In this document: positions 17,003-26,300 of the stretch, one piece after another
Layout of the letters: every line of letters starts with the position of its first letter
How positions within the stretch are numbered: position 1 is the first letter of the stretch
The notes under the pieces: generated by a model
What the model saw: the letters and a program-made list of their open reading frames with translations, nothing else
Told to the model about the DNA's origin: nothing
Database searches by the model: none
Origin: Bryobacterales bacterium
GTDB lineage: Bacteria > Acidobacteriota > Terriglobia > Bryobacterales > Bryobacteraceae
Direction of reading: 5' to 3'
DNA: 44,461 bases
Assembly (NCBI GenBank): GCA_003136575.1
Contig: PLEX01000178.1
Location: forward strand, 322 to 44,782
Program-made: the position numbers and the translations under genes

Positions 17003-17320
17003 TTACGCCTGGTTGTGATCGGCAAGCCACTGCTTGTGTTCTTCGGAAACGCAGTAAGCCACGAGTTCCCGATATAGACCTTCGATTACGCCACCATTCA
17101 GTCCGGCCGCTTCGGCCCATTCGCGGCGCGTCTTCAGCACGGCGGCCACGCGTTCCGGCGCGGCGACTCCCGCCGAGCTTTCCTTGAAAGCCGCCGCCGC
17201 CCGCACATACGCAACGCGTTGAGTGATCAGCGCAACGATCTCTCTGTCAATCGCATCCATACCGGCGCGGATTTCGTCGAGGTTGGCACAGCGCTCGGGC
17301 GGTATTTGATTATGGTCCAT
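17003..17320 (-). CDS. PchB-like chorismate mutase / isochorismate pyruvate-lyase family enzyme
   Basis: This is a 105-residue all-helical AroQ-type protein. The N-terminal helix ANLDEIRAGMDAIDREIVAL, the loop AYVRAAAAFKES and the segment VAAPERVAAVLKTRREWA, ending GVIEGLYRELVAYCVSEE, align well by eye with Pseudomonas PchB, including the Arg and Lys positions used to bind the carboxylates. PchB makes salicylate from isochorismate; other relatives make prephenate from chorismate. The role here is open because no isochorismate synthase or siderophore gene is nearby. ATG 17320 is preferred; a GTG at 17341 would overlap the upstream esterase gene by 11 bases and has no better ribosome site. It is the second gene after the esterase/SMP-30 fusion. 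Confidence 0.82.
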   Translation of the reverse strand: MDHNQIPPERCANLDEIRAGMDAIDREIVALITQRVAYVRAAAAFKESSAGVAAPERVAAVLKTRREWAEAAGLNGGVIEGLYRELVAYCVSEEHKQWLADHNQA

Positions 17321-17330
17321 TCGTAAATTA

Positions 17331-19163
17331 TCAACCCGCACCCTGACTCGTCACCGCTATGGGCGCGGCCCACGGAGCGAATCCCGGCAACTTCAGCCGA
17401 CGCATGAACAGTTGTTTGCCGTTGGTAGCATACAAAATGTCGAAATGCGGGCCGCCAAAAGCCAGGCTCCGTACCGGGCCGCCGGGCGTGGGGAGCGGCA
17501 GGATCGCACGCACACGTCCGTTCTGGTCGCAAACCTGAATCCCCATCCGCGTGGCGACGTACAGATTGCCGTGCGTATCAAGGGCGAGATCTTCCGCGCC
17601 GCTGTCGTTCGGCACATCGGTCATATGCAGCCAGTAAAAAGGCTGCTTGTCGGCCAGAGAACCATCCTTCTGAACTACATAACTGTAAACCCACTTCGTG
17701 GCCTTCTCGGCCGCGAAAAACAGCGAGCCATCGGGGGAAAACGCAACTCCTGCGGCGGAAAGCAGACCCTGATCGACAAGCTTCTTCGCTCCCGCTTTAA
17801 TCTGCCAAAGCTGGCTCGGCATATCGCTGTGCAGACCCGGCTCGCTGACGAGAACCGTGCCGTCATGCGTCACGACGATGCCGCGTCCGGCAATCCCGTC
17901 CGCTACGTTGTGGCTCGCCCCCTGTGGACTCACAGCAATGATCCTCCTCTCGCCAGGCACAGCAGCGTACAGAGCGCCGTCTGGTCCGAACGCCATGCCT
18001 TCAACAGCAGTGTTTTGCTTCATGAACGGAACGTGCTTTCCATCGTCGCCGACTCGGTAAATACTGCCCGCGCCCGAGTCGCTCAGATACAACTCGCCTT
18101 TCGCATTCGCGGCCAATCCCGCCGCAGATTGGAAGTCCTGCCCGACCTTCTGCCATCCTTCGCCCGGCAGCGTGATTTCCTGCAAGGTGCTGTTCTTCGA
18201 GACGCCGATTTGCACGGGTGCCGCATAGTCCCGCCAGAGCCAGCGCATCACGTCGGGAAAGATCACCTGGCCCGGACGCCCGTCGTGCCCGTGCGTACCC
18301 CACGCGTGGGCAACGTCGTAACCCGCGAATGTCAGCGCCGATTCCATGTTCAGATTGGCGTCATACCAGGTGCCGAACAGTGGGTTCCACGCGTCGGTCG
18401 AGCCGTCTTCGAGAAAAATGCGAAGAGGCTTCGGATCGGTCTTGCGAATCAACACCGGGTAATCGCTGCCCCCGCGCATGGATACAAATGTCCCGATCAC
18501 CGAGTAGACGCGAGTGAACTGATCTGGTCGCCGCCATGCGAGAGTAAACGCTCCGATGCCGCCGGTGCTGCCGCCAGTTGCCGCGTGGTCTTTGCCTTCG
18601 GACGAAATCCGGATTGCGCGGCCATTTGTCGTCTTCAGCTTCTGCACGGCTGGCAGCAGTTCGTTAAGCACATAGTCGGGGAAACGATCGTTCGTGCTGT
18701 CGAATTCGTAGGACCGGTTGAAGCGCGCGGCTGCCCGGTTAGGTGTGCCGGCCGGATCCTTCCAGATTGTTCCCGGCGTGATTCCGACTCCGATAATCAC
18801 CGGTACTTCTTTCTTTGCGATAAGGTTATCGAGGACCGTGCCTTCAAACGCGCCGAGACCGTCAAGTTTCACCAGCAGGCAGGCGGGGCGTGAAGGATCG
18901 TACTGCGCGGGCACGTAAACCTGAAACGCATTTTCCGTGCCGGGAAAGATTTTCGAGTCGGTGATAGTGCCCTGCAGGAATTCGCCGTGAGGAAAGTTGG
19001 GATTTACCTTGCCGTCATCGGGCGGGAACGGGCCGGAAAGCTCGGCCTGGATCTTACGGACCAAAGCATCGGCGTCAATAGAGGGAGGCACCTGAGCTCG
19101 CCCAGTCGAAAGCGCGGCAAATACGAGAGTGAGCGACAACGTAATGCGGGAGGCTCTGAGCAT
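17331..19163 (-). CDS. Secreted esterase fused to SMP-30/gluconolactonase-like propeller
   Basis: The 610-residue product starts with a signal peptide (MLRASRITLSLTLVFAALST, then GRAQ). The first half is an esterase D/enterochelin-esterase-like alpha/beta hydrolase: nucleophile Ser199 in ATGGSTGGIGAF, an Asp region IFLEDGSTDAW and His in WGTHGHDGRPGQ. The second half (from about residue 325) is an SMP-30-type propeller with LAANAKGELYLSDSGAGSIY, GMAFGPDGALYAAVPG and ALDTHGNLYVATRMGIQV. Comparable two-domain proteins occur in Planctomycetes and Acidobacteriota. The likely role is hydrolysis of esters or lactones attached to plant-derived polymers outside the cytoplasm. ATG 19163 is chosen since it opens the signal peptide; the upstream GTG at 19211 would add 16 non-signal residues. 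Confidence 0.82.
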   Translation of the reverse strand: MLRASRITLSLTLVFAALSTGRAQVPPSIDADALVRKIQAELSGPFPPDDGKVNPNFPHGEFLQGTITDSKIFPGTENAFQVYVPAQYDPSRPACLLVKLDGLGAFEGTVLDNLIAKKEVPVIIGVGITPGTIWKDPAGTPNRAAARFNRSYEFDSTNDRFPDYVLNELLPAVQKLKTTNGRAIRISSEGKDHAATGGSTGGIGAFTLAWRRPDQFTRVYSVIGTFVSMRGGSDYPVLIRKTDPKPLRIFLEDGSTDAWNPLFGTWYDANLNMESALTFAGYDVAHAWGTHGHDGRPGQVIFPDVMRWLWRDYAAPVQIGVSKNSTLQEITLPGEGWQKVGQDFQSAAGLAANAKGELYLSDSGAGSIYRVGDDGKHVPFMKQNTAVEGMAFGPDGALYAAVPGERRIIAVSPQGASHNVADGIAGRGIVVTHDGTVLVSEPGLHSDMPSQLWQIKAGAKKLVDQGLLSAAGVAFSPDGSLFFAAEKATKWVYSYVVQKDGSLADKQPFYWLHMTDVPNDSGAEDLALDTHGNLYVATRMGIQVCDQNGRVRAILPLPTPGGPVRSLAFGGPHFDILYATNGKQLFMRRLKLPGFAPWAAPIAVTSQGAG

Positions 19164-19216
19164 AGTTTGAGAATAGACCGTGGGCAAAGAGCTTTGGTAA
19201 CGTTGAGTCACCTCCC

Positions 19217-19474
19217 ATGAAGATCGCGGTTTCCATCGACGCCGCGCTGCTCCGCCAGGCCGACGATACTGCCCGCCTTATGGGACTGAGCCGCAGCAGG
19301 CTGTTTGCCAATGCCGTCTCCGATTTCCTGCGCCGTCAGCGGGAAGAGCAGATGCTCGCTCGCCTCAACGAAGCCTATTCGACAGGCGTGACCGATTCCT
19401 GGAAGAAAGCCGTTCTCGGCGGTATTAGGTCCAAGGTCCGCAGGACGGTGAAGGATGTGAAGGAACGCCTGTGA
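19217..19474 (+). CDS. Ribbon-helix-helix antitoxin (MazE/CopG-like)
   Basis: This 85-residue protein opens with the beta strand MKIAVSIDAALLRQADDTAR and a helix-turn-helix-like LMGLSRSRLFANAVSDFL, the classic RHH DNA-binding layout, followed by a charged C-terminal tail that usually wraps a toxin. It would repress its own promoter as a dimer. The frame is intact and ends at TGA 19472-19474, and a decayed mazF follows at once. It is divergent from the esterase gene, with 53 bases between the two starts. The antitoxin is therefore apparently orphaned but may still bind DNA. No clear ribosome site is seen ahead of the ATG. Confidence 0.8.
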   Translation: MKIAVSIDAALLRQADDTARLMGLSRSRLFANAVSDFLRRQREEQMLARLNEAYSTGVTDSWKKAVLGGIRSKVRRTVKDVKERL

Positions 19475-19791
19475 GCGAGGTCGGGTAGGGACAGGTCTAC
19501 GCCTCGATTTCGGACCGGCCACCGGTTCCGCGCCGACGGGCGAGGACCGCGCACGACTTGACCGCGCTACGCGGCTTTGCCCGGTGTTCCTCAACTGTTT
19601 CCCGCCCCAAGTCGCGGCCCGTGCGCCTCTCGGGAAGGGCGAGGCCAACCTTCGCAATGCCAGCGTGGTGAACGTGTCGCAGATCCTGACAGTCGACAAG
19701 GCCGATCTCGTCGACTGCACGGGGCAAGCTGAACTCCACGGCTGCCAGCGCGATACGGGACGGACTGCATCTGCTGTTCGACCGGCTGTAG
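19475..19791 (+). pseudogene. Decayed mazF-type toxin gene
   Basis: Directly after the antitoxin, the three forward frames together give a MazF-like protein but no single frame does. A GTG at 19471 opens a frame that meets an in-frame TAG at 19486, just before GQVY. A one-base shift then gives LDFGPATGSAPTG. Further on, LGKGEANLRNASVVNVSQIL and TVDKADLVD match the conserved late part of MazF, and another shift is needed to read TAASAIRDGLHLLFDRL and its stop at 19789. MazF proteins cut mRNA; this copy lacks an intact reading frame and much of the central region looks scrambled. At least one premature stop and two frameshifts make sequencing error alone unlikely. Confidence 0.75.
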
Positions 19792-19804
19792 GCTCGCGGA
19801 TCGG

Positions 19805-20851
19805 CTATTGAGTTAAACCGGGCAGCGTCCCGGCGCGCGGCCAGCCATTCTCCCAAACGAGTGTCGAGATCTGAAGAAAAGGCCTTCCCTCCTTGCCATC
19901 GTAAGCGTGAAATATCAGCAGGTCGGGGCCGGCGCCTTGTGCGTCCTGCAAAACGGACTGTCCACCCGGCCCTCGCCATCGCTCGTTGCCCGCGAGCAAT
20001 TCGGTCGCGCCTCCTTCCATCATCGGCTTTCCGTCTTTGTCCACGTACGGTCCGGTGATCTTTTCAGCACGGCCCACCATAATCCGGTAGGTGCTCTGCG
20101 CACCACGGCAGCAGCGGTCGTAAGAAACGAACAGGTAATAATATTGGCCATGCCGGATCACGAACGGCGCCTCGATCTCGCCTTTCTGCGTCTCGGTACG
20201 GGGACGGCTCGCGATGGAATAGAGAGTGGAATCCAGCGCGGAGAGCTTGCCCGTTTCCGGATCGATGCGGCGCATTTTGACGCCACTCCAAAAACTCCCG
20301 AACGACAGCCACTGGTTGCCATCGGCGTCCACCGCGAGGTTGGGATCGATCGCGTTGAAATCGTCGGACTTCACCGAGCCGAAGACTTTTCCGCGATCCA
20401 CCCAGTGGTACTCGGGACTTTTTGGATCAAGCGTCTTATTGATAATCAGGCCGATATCGGACTGGTTGCTCCCGAACGTGGATACGGCGTAGTAGAGGCG
20501 GAATTCGCCGTTAACGAAACTCACGTCGGGAGCCCATATACCGCGCGCGCCCGGAATTTCCGCCAGCGCCCAGGCGGGGACGCCATCGAAGACGTTGCCG
20601 CAGAATCGGAAAGTGTGCAGATCCGCCGAGCAAAACATCGGCACGTCCTTTTGCTGGTATTTGTTGGTTGCGAAGACGTAGTAGTTGTTGCCTTCGCGGG
20701 CTATGGAGGGGTCGTGGATCGGCGTGAGATCGCCTTCGAGGGAGAGCACAGCCGGTTGCGCCGCGGGCTTGCCGGTGGAAGGCTGAGCTGACAGCGCGCT
20801 GGCCGCCAGTGCGAGCGCGATTCCTATATGGAGAAATCTTTTTGAACGCAT
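19805..20851 (-). CDS. Secreted GH43 arabinan endo-1,5-alpha-L-arabinosidase-like enzyme
   Basis: This is a 348-residue five-bladed propeller hydrolase with signal peptide MRSKRFLHIGIALALAASAL, cleaved near SAQ. The three GH43 acidic residues are visible: the general base Asp47 in TPIHDPSI, the pKa-modulating Asp in RGIWAPDVSF, and the general acid Glu in KGEIEAPFVIRHG. SFGSFWSGVKM and YDRCCRGAQSTYRIMVGRA are typical of the endo-arabinanase branch (the Cys-Cys pair sits near the metal/active-site loop). It cuts alpha-1,5-arabinan of plant cell walls. ATG 20851 has GGAG 8 bases upstream; an open frame continues to 21184 but carries no family similarity. It converges on the mazF relic, with 13 bases between them. 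Confidence 0.9.
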   Translation of the reverse strand: MRSKRFLHIGIALALAASALSAQPSTGKPAAQPAVLSLEGDLTPIHDPSIAREGNNYYVFATNKYQQKDVPMFCSADLHTFRFCGNVFDGVPAWALAEIPGARGIWAPDVSFVNGEFRLYYAVSTFGSNQSDIGLIINKTLDPKSPEYHWVDRGKVFGSVKSDDFNAIDPNLAVDADGNQWLSFGSFWSGVKMRRIDPETGKLSALDSTLYSIASRPRTETQKGEIEAPFVIRHGQYYYLFVSYDRCCRGAQSTYRIMVGRAEKITGPYVDKDGKPMMEGGATELLAGNERWRGPGGQSVLQDAQGAGPDLLIFHAYDGKEGRPFLQISTLVWENGWPRAGTLPGLTQ

Positions 20852-21220
20852 GCTGAAACTCCTGCGACCGGATATCGGAGCGGCCTGGTTAATTCTGTCA
20901 CAGTTGCGCCGAATGTGGAAAATGGGTGCCCGTAGCATTCGGGATCGATCGAGGACGGAATGCGGGTCCTCGCGCGGCCATCGGTTGCTGGACGGGCGTT
21001 TATCGCGTCCCGCTGTCACGGCTATCAACGCCGACAAGGAGGCGTCCGGTGCGCGGGGCGGGGAACTGAGACGCGCCGCAGCATCCCTGGAGCCGCCAGT
21101 GATGGGTTGAGTGGGTTGATTGAGAGTCCCGAAAAATCGAGAAGCGTTCTTTGCCCCGGAGTCAGATCCAAACCTGATGCGCATCGAGTCTTCAGTTCGG
21201 CTATGGCAATGCTAGATTGA
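20852..21220. other. Divergent intergenic region (369 bases)
   Basis: This stretch lies between the arabinanase (minus) and the ECF sigma gene (plus) and must contain promoters for both. GGAG ahead of the arabinanase ATG is the only clear signal. No good -35/-10 pair, palindrome or RNA structure was recognised. Forward and reverse open frames here (for example 20850-21110) have no coding character and look like GC-driven shadows. Confidence 0.5.
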
Positions 21221-22177
21221 ATGCAAATGACCATCGATATCGAGCAGATCGAAGTACATCGTCCGGCACTGACGGGCCATTGCTACCGAATGCTCGGCTC
21301 GGTGGTCGACGCCGACGACGCCGCGCAGGAAACCATCATCCGGGCATGGAAGAATGCCGATCAGTTCGACGGACGGGCAGCTTTACGGACCTGGTTGTAT
21401 CGCATTGCAACCAACGTTTGCCTTGCCGCACTGGCCGATCGTAAGCGTCGTGCTCGCCCCATGGAAGAGCGCCCGGCCGGCGCAACCACCGAGGCGTTGG
21501 TGCAACTCCCGCGCACGCATTGGATCGAGCCCATTCCGGATGCGCGGGCAATACCAGCGGACGCCGACCCTTCCGAACGCGCGATGCTGCGCCAGAGCAT
21601 CCGCCTCGCGTTCGTCGCCGCTCTCCAGAGCCTCGCCCCGAAACAGCGCGCGGTTTTACTCCTGGTCGAAGTGCTCGGCTGGTCCGTCGCCGAAGTGGCG
21701 GGAACGTTGGACACGTCAATCGCTGCCGTCAACAGCGCACTTCAGAGAGCCCGAGCTACGCTTGCGGGCCGGAACTGTGGCATCTCCCCGTGCGCACTGA
21801 CGGAATCGCAGGAACAGATGCTGAGTCGTTACGTCGCCGCATTTGAAAGGTACGACGTCGATGAACTCGCGGCGCTGCTGCGGGACGACGCGACGTTCTC
21901 CATGCCCCCCTACGCCCTCTGGATTCAAGGCCCGGATTCCGTCCGCGCCTGGCTTTTGGGAATGGGCGCGGGTTGCCGGGGTTCCCGCCTTCTGGCAACC
22001 GCGGCATGCGGCTCACCGGCTTTCGGTCAATACAAGGCAGACTCCGATGGCGGGCATAAGCCGTTTGCCCTGGTCGTTCTTGAACTGTCTGGCGACTACA
22101 TTGCAGGCTGGAACTCGTTTCTGGACACGGAGACGCTCTTCCCCCGGTTCGAATTGCCGGCCCACCTTCCAGCGTAA
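21221..22177 (+). CDS. ECF sigma factor with SnoaL-like C-terminal domain (SigG/SigX5-like)
   Basis: This is a 318-residue sigma-70 family factor. Region 2 is seen in [20 protein letters not shown] and [20 protein letters not shown]. Region 4 is [20 protein letters not shown] followed by [20 protein letters not shown], the recognition helix. After about residue 195 a NTF2/SnoaL-like domain begins ([20 protein letters not shown], then [11 protein letters not shown]), as in the SigG/SigJ type groups, where the extra domain tunes sigma activity without a classical anti-sigma factor. Indeed no anti-sigma gene follows. It may control the adjacent secreted protein and TonB receptor, but no shared promoter motif was found to support this. 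ATG 21221 and ATG 21227 are both possible starts. Confidence 0.88.
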   Translation: MQMTIDIEQIEVHRPALTGHCYRMLGSVVDADDAAQETIIRAWKNADQFDGRAALRTWLYRIATNVCLAALADRKRRARPMEERPAGATTEALVQLPRTHWIEPIPDARAIPADADPSERAMLRQSIRLAFVAALQSLAPKQRAVLLLVEVLGWSVAEVAGTLDTSIAAVNSALQRARATLAGRNCGISPCALTESQEQMLSRYVAAFERYDVDELAALLRDDATFSMPPYALWIQGPDSVRAWLLGMGAGCRGSRLLATAACGSPAFGQYKADSDGGHKPFALVVLELSGDYIAGWNSFLDTETLFPRFELPAHLPA

Positions 22178-22290
22178 ACATTGAGCGTCGCCGCGCGATC
22201 TGAAGTTTTCCCCGCACGATCCGTGAATTCCGGAGCGGCACCGATGAGTTTCCCGGGGTTCGTGAATCTAACAGTTAGTAAGGGGAAAAA

Positions 22291-22383
22291 ATGAACGGTT
22301 CGCGACGCGATGAGGGTCAGCTTGGCCAGTTGCGGCTCGGTGGTTACGCGCCAACAACCGTCATCGGGGACACAGGCGCATGA
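22291..22383 (+). CDS. Short ORF (30 residues) coupled to the next gene
   Basis: An ATG at 22291 follows AAGGGGAAAAA, one of the stronger ribosome-binding sites in the window. The 30-residue frame begins MNGSRRDEGQLGQLRLGG and ends GDTGA, and its TGA overlaps the ATG of the following gene (ATGA at 22380-22383). The peptide is polar and Gly-rich with no membrane segment and no family I recognise. It may be a translational leader that delivers ribosomes to the downstream start, which has no ribosome site of its own outside this frame. A chance ORF cannot be excluded. Confidence 0.5.
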   Translation: MNGSRRDEGQLGQLRLGGYAPTTVIGDTGA

Positions 22384-23165
22384 TACACACGGAACGACAG
22401 AAGACCCGACCAGCCGCGGATCGGACCGGGTGGGCCGCTAATGGTCTCATCAGAACGGCCACTGCTGGACTCTGCGGCCTCGTACTCATTTTAACCTTTG
22501 GCGCAAGCAAGTGGGCTCGCTCGCAAGCGTCGGGTATCCACTATGCGCACGTGGCGCCGCTCGCTGAATATCTCGACACCGATGCCGGGCACGAGGTGGC
22601 TTTGGCACGCAGCGCGGCCCCGGCCGCCATCTCCCGCGATGCCACAGTGTTGGTGCTGAAGCGCAGCGGGTACGAGGTGGCGCAGAAGGGCAAGAACGGT
22701 TTTGTGTGTCTTGTCGAGCGCGGCTGGATGGGACCAGTGGACTGGGAGGACTTCTGGAATCCGAAGGTGCGGGGAGCCATTTGCTTCAATCCCCCCGCCG
22801 CGCGCTCCGTTCTGCCGATCACTTTCAAAAGAACCGAGTTCGCCCTGGCCGGTTTGACGAAAGCTCAAATGATTGCTCGTTTGACGGAGGCCGTCGCGCA
22901 TAAAGAGTTCCCTGCGCTCGAGGCCGGATCGATGTCCTACATGATGGCGAAGGACAGCTACCTCGGCGATGCCGCGGCGCATTGGCATCCGCACCTCATG
23001 TTCTATGGAGGCCGTTCCGACGGAACGGAATGGGGGGCCGGCACGGAACAGTCGCCTGTTCTTTTGAACCCCCAGTTTCAGGGCGCCCCCGAGCCATTGA
23101 CGACCTACGTCGTGGTGGCGCCGAACTGGTCGGACGGTGCCCCGGCGCCCATGGGCGATCACTGA
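22380..23165 (+). CDS. Unknown secreted or membrane-anchored protein
   Basis: The 261-residue product has a charged N-terminus and then a hydrophobic span near residues 26-44 (TATAGLCGLVLILTFGAS), fitting a signal peptide or anchor. The rest contains ISRDATVLVLKRSGYEV, GFVCLVERGWMGPV, WNPKVRGAICFNPPAA and SMSYMMAKDSYLGDAAAHWH followed by PHLMFYGG. The conserved-looking Cys, Trp and His positions suggest a real folded domain, possibly metal binding through HWHPH. I do not recognise a characterised family and assign no function. It is translationally coupled to the short ORF at 22291 and lies between the ECF sigma factor and the TonB receptor. Confidence 0.7.
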   Translation: MIHTERQKTRPAADRTGWAANGLIRTATAGLCGLVLILTFGASKWARSQASGIHYAHVAPLAEYLDTDAGHEVALARSAAPAAISRDATVLVLKRSGYEVAQKGKNGFVCLVERGWMGPVDWEDFWNPKVRGAICFNPPAARSVLPITFKRTEFALAGLTKAQMIARLTEAVAHKEFPALEAGSMSYMMAKDSYLGDAAAHWHPHLMFYGGRSDGTEWGAGTEQSPVLLNPQFQGAPEPLTTYVVVAPNWSDGAPAPMGDH

Positions 23166-23348
23166 CAGGACGGCGAATCGCAAGACCACGCAGCCATCGG
23201 AACACGTTGACGCGCATCGCGGAGTTGACCCGTGAGCCGGACTGCGTCAAGACGAAAGAGACGTCAAGCCCCGGCGGGTAAATTGTTTGCGGCCGTCGGG
23301 CAATTGGGGTCCGTTCGGGATTTTGAGTCGAAAGGGAGAAGACAACTC

Positions 23349-26300
23349 ATGTCGCGAAATTCTTTGCTTTTCTTTTTTTGGCTGTGCCTGTTTTCGGCAG
23401 GCGAGGTCCAGTCGTTTGCCCAGTCGATCACGTCGGGTGCTGTGACGGGAACCGTATCGGACCCGAGCGGCGCTGCCATACCTAACGCCACAGTCACTCT
23501 GACGAATACCGCAACGGGCGTAGCGCAGAACGATAGCACAAGCTCTGAAGGTAGCTATCGGTTCGCTTTCGTCACGCCGGGCAACTACAAAGTCACAGTC
23601 ACGGCCGGCGGTTTTAAGTCGCAGGAGCGCACTGGCCTGAGTGTCAATCCCGGCCAGCCCGCAACCGTGAATGTCCAGTTGGCGGTTGCCAGCGCATCCA
23701 CCAGCGTTGATGTCGTGGAAGTGGCGGCGGTGCTGCAAACCGAGAACGCGGATGACACAACCAGCTACACGGCGGCGATGATCCAGGATCTGCCCAATCC
23801 GGGCGGCGATCTCACGTACGTCGCCCAGACAGTGGCTGGCGTCGTAATGGCGACGCAATCCGGTTACGGGAATTTCGAAGCCAACGGCATGCCGGCTACC
23901 TCCAATTTGTTCACGGTTAACGGCGCGAACACAAACGACGTTTTCCTGAGCCTGAATAACAGCGGCGCATCCAACCTGATGCTCGGAGCAAACGACATCG
24001 GCGAAGCGAGTGTCGTCAACAATGCCTACTCGGCGCAGTATGGGCAGTTTTCCGGGACGCAGGTCGCCTATGTTTCGAAGTCGGGCTCGAATCAGTTCCA
24101 CGGCGACGCCTTATATATGTGGAACGGACGGGCGATGAATGCCAACCAGTTCTTCAGCAATGCGTCCGGTTCGCCGCAGGCGCCGTTTAACAATTTCAAC
24201 CAGTGGGCAACGGGTGTGCAGGGTCCAGTCAGGAGGAACAAGACTTTCTTCGACTTCGACTACGAAGGGCTGCGTAACGTGCTTCCGACTGCGGCGAATC
24301 TGACGCTGATTCCCAGTCCCCAGTTTCAGGCGGCTACACTGATTAACCTGGCAGCGGTGGGTAACGCGGCGGAGATTCCGTTTTACAAAAAGGCATTTGC
24401 GATCTACAATGGCGCCTCGGGTTCCGCCGGCGCGACACCGATTGCAGGCAGCTGCGGCGGGTTCACTTCACCGCTTCTCGCCGGCGGCGCTCCCTGCGCG
24501 CTTGGCTTCCGGACTACTCCGCCTAACGAGAATAAAGAAACCAACTGGGCAGTTCGCGTCGATCACGTGTTTGGCGACAGAGACCGCGGTTATGTCCGGT
24601 TCTGGCGTGACAACGGTTTCCAGCCAAGCTTCACGAGTTCGTTTGGCCCCAAATTTAACGCACAGAGCAACCAGCCACAATTTACCGCCCTCGCGTCGGA
24701 AAGCCATACCTTCGGGCCGAATACCGTCAACCAGGTCAGCGCCAATGCGCTTTATTATTCCACCGTCTTCGTTCCTTCCGACCCAAGTGGCTCGGAGAAT
24801 GCCCTGCCCACATTTCTCAACTTCAACGACGGTTCCTTTACTTACATCGGATCGGGCGCGGCCTTCGGCGGGAACTTTGCCTTCCCGCAGGGACGGCGCG
24901 TCTTCCAGCGCCAGCTTATTGACGACCTTTCGCACGTCCGCGGGAAACACACTATCCGGGCCGGTTTTAACTTAATCCACGACAACATCACGGATCTGGC
25001 TTTCGAGGAGAACACTCTCGGACAGATTTCCACTAATCTGCCGGACTTTTTCAATGGCGGCGGTCCGGATACGTCGGTGAATCAGTCTTTTCCGACCGCC
25101 TCCGAGCAGGGTTACAAACTGGGGATATTCGGCGCGTACGTGGCGGACGACTGGAAGGTGTCAGATCGCCTGACTATCTCCCTGAATCTGCGGCTTGAGC
25201 ACTACAACGATCCAACCTGCAATGCGAATTGCTTTTCGCGGCTGGCGACACCGTTCACCGGCGTACCGGCAAACGATTCGGATACGCCTTACAATCAGCT
25301 TATTCTCGCAAACCAGAAAAACGCTTACAGCTCCGTCGAACCCGTCGTTTGGGAACCCCGAATCGGGATCGCCTGGACGCCGTCCAAAGAAGGTAAGACC
25401 GTGATCCGGACCGGCTTTGGTGTGTTCTCCGATCCGATTATAGGTGGTTTCGCGGAATACGCGGCGCAGAACGCTCCGGGTTACGCGTCTTTTACGGTTG
25501 CGAACGGGAACCTTGCTCCGGGTGTGCCCGGGAGCCTCTTTGCCTCGGCAGCGCAGTCGAACCAGGCGTTCCAGGCACAGTTCAAGTCGGGTGGAAGTCT
25601 GAATTCCATATCAGCCGCTGTCCCCGCGTTCCATACCCCCAATTTTTATAACTACCCGGCCAGGTTTGACAACCCGGATTACTACAAATGGAACCTTGAG
25701 CTGCAGCGCACAATCGGCACGAAGACCGTTGTATCGGCGAATTACTCCGGGATGCACGGCATCCGCATTCCCGTTCAGGATGGCGGGTTGAATGCCTATT
25801 GCCCGACGGATGTCTGCGTTGATGGTTTCAATGGCTTGCCTGCATCCGTGCCAAATCCGGCATTTGCGACGGTGACCCAGATCCTTTCGACCGGTGTCGC
25901 GAACTACAACGGCCTGCAACTCAGCGCACAGCAGCGCATCGCCTCCGGCCTTACATTTAACGTTAACTATACATGGAGCCACGCGCTCGACGATATCTCC
26001 AATGGCGGCCAAAATGAGCCATTTAACCTATTGTCGACCGACGTGAGTATGACAACCGCCAACGATCCGTTCAATATCAGGAAACAATACGGGAATTCCG
26101 ACTACGATGTCCACCATTACTTCAGCGCCTCCGTGGTGGCGAACGATTTTCTGCGCCATGCCGGACTGAAGGCGGGCCCGAACCAGATTTTCGGCGGCTG
26201 GACTGTTTCAACCAATATTTTCTGGCGCAGCGGAATGCCGTTCTCGGTGGTGGATAACAGCGCAGCAGGAGAACTGGCCGGATTAAACTACGTTGGCACG

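Noticed and set aside
20850..21110. Forward 86-codon open frame starting beside the arabinanase start
   Set aside because: No ribosome site, no recognisable domain, and the composition looks like non-coding GC-rich DNA.
20852..21184. N-terminal extension of the arabinanase frame
   Set aside because: Similarity and the signal peptide begin at Met 20851, which has GGAG upstream; the extension is low-complexity and basic.
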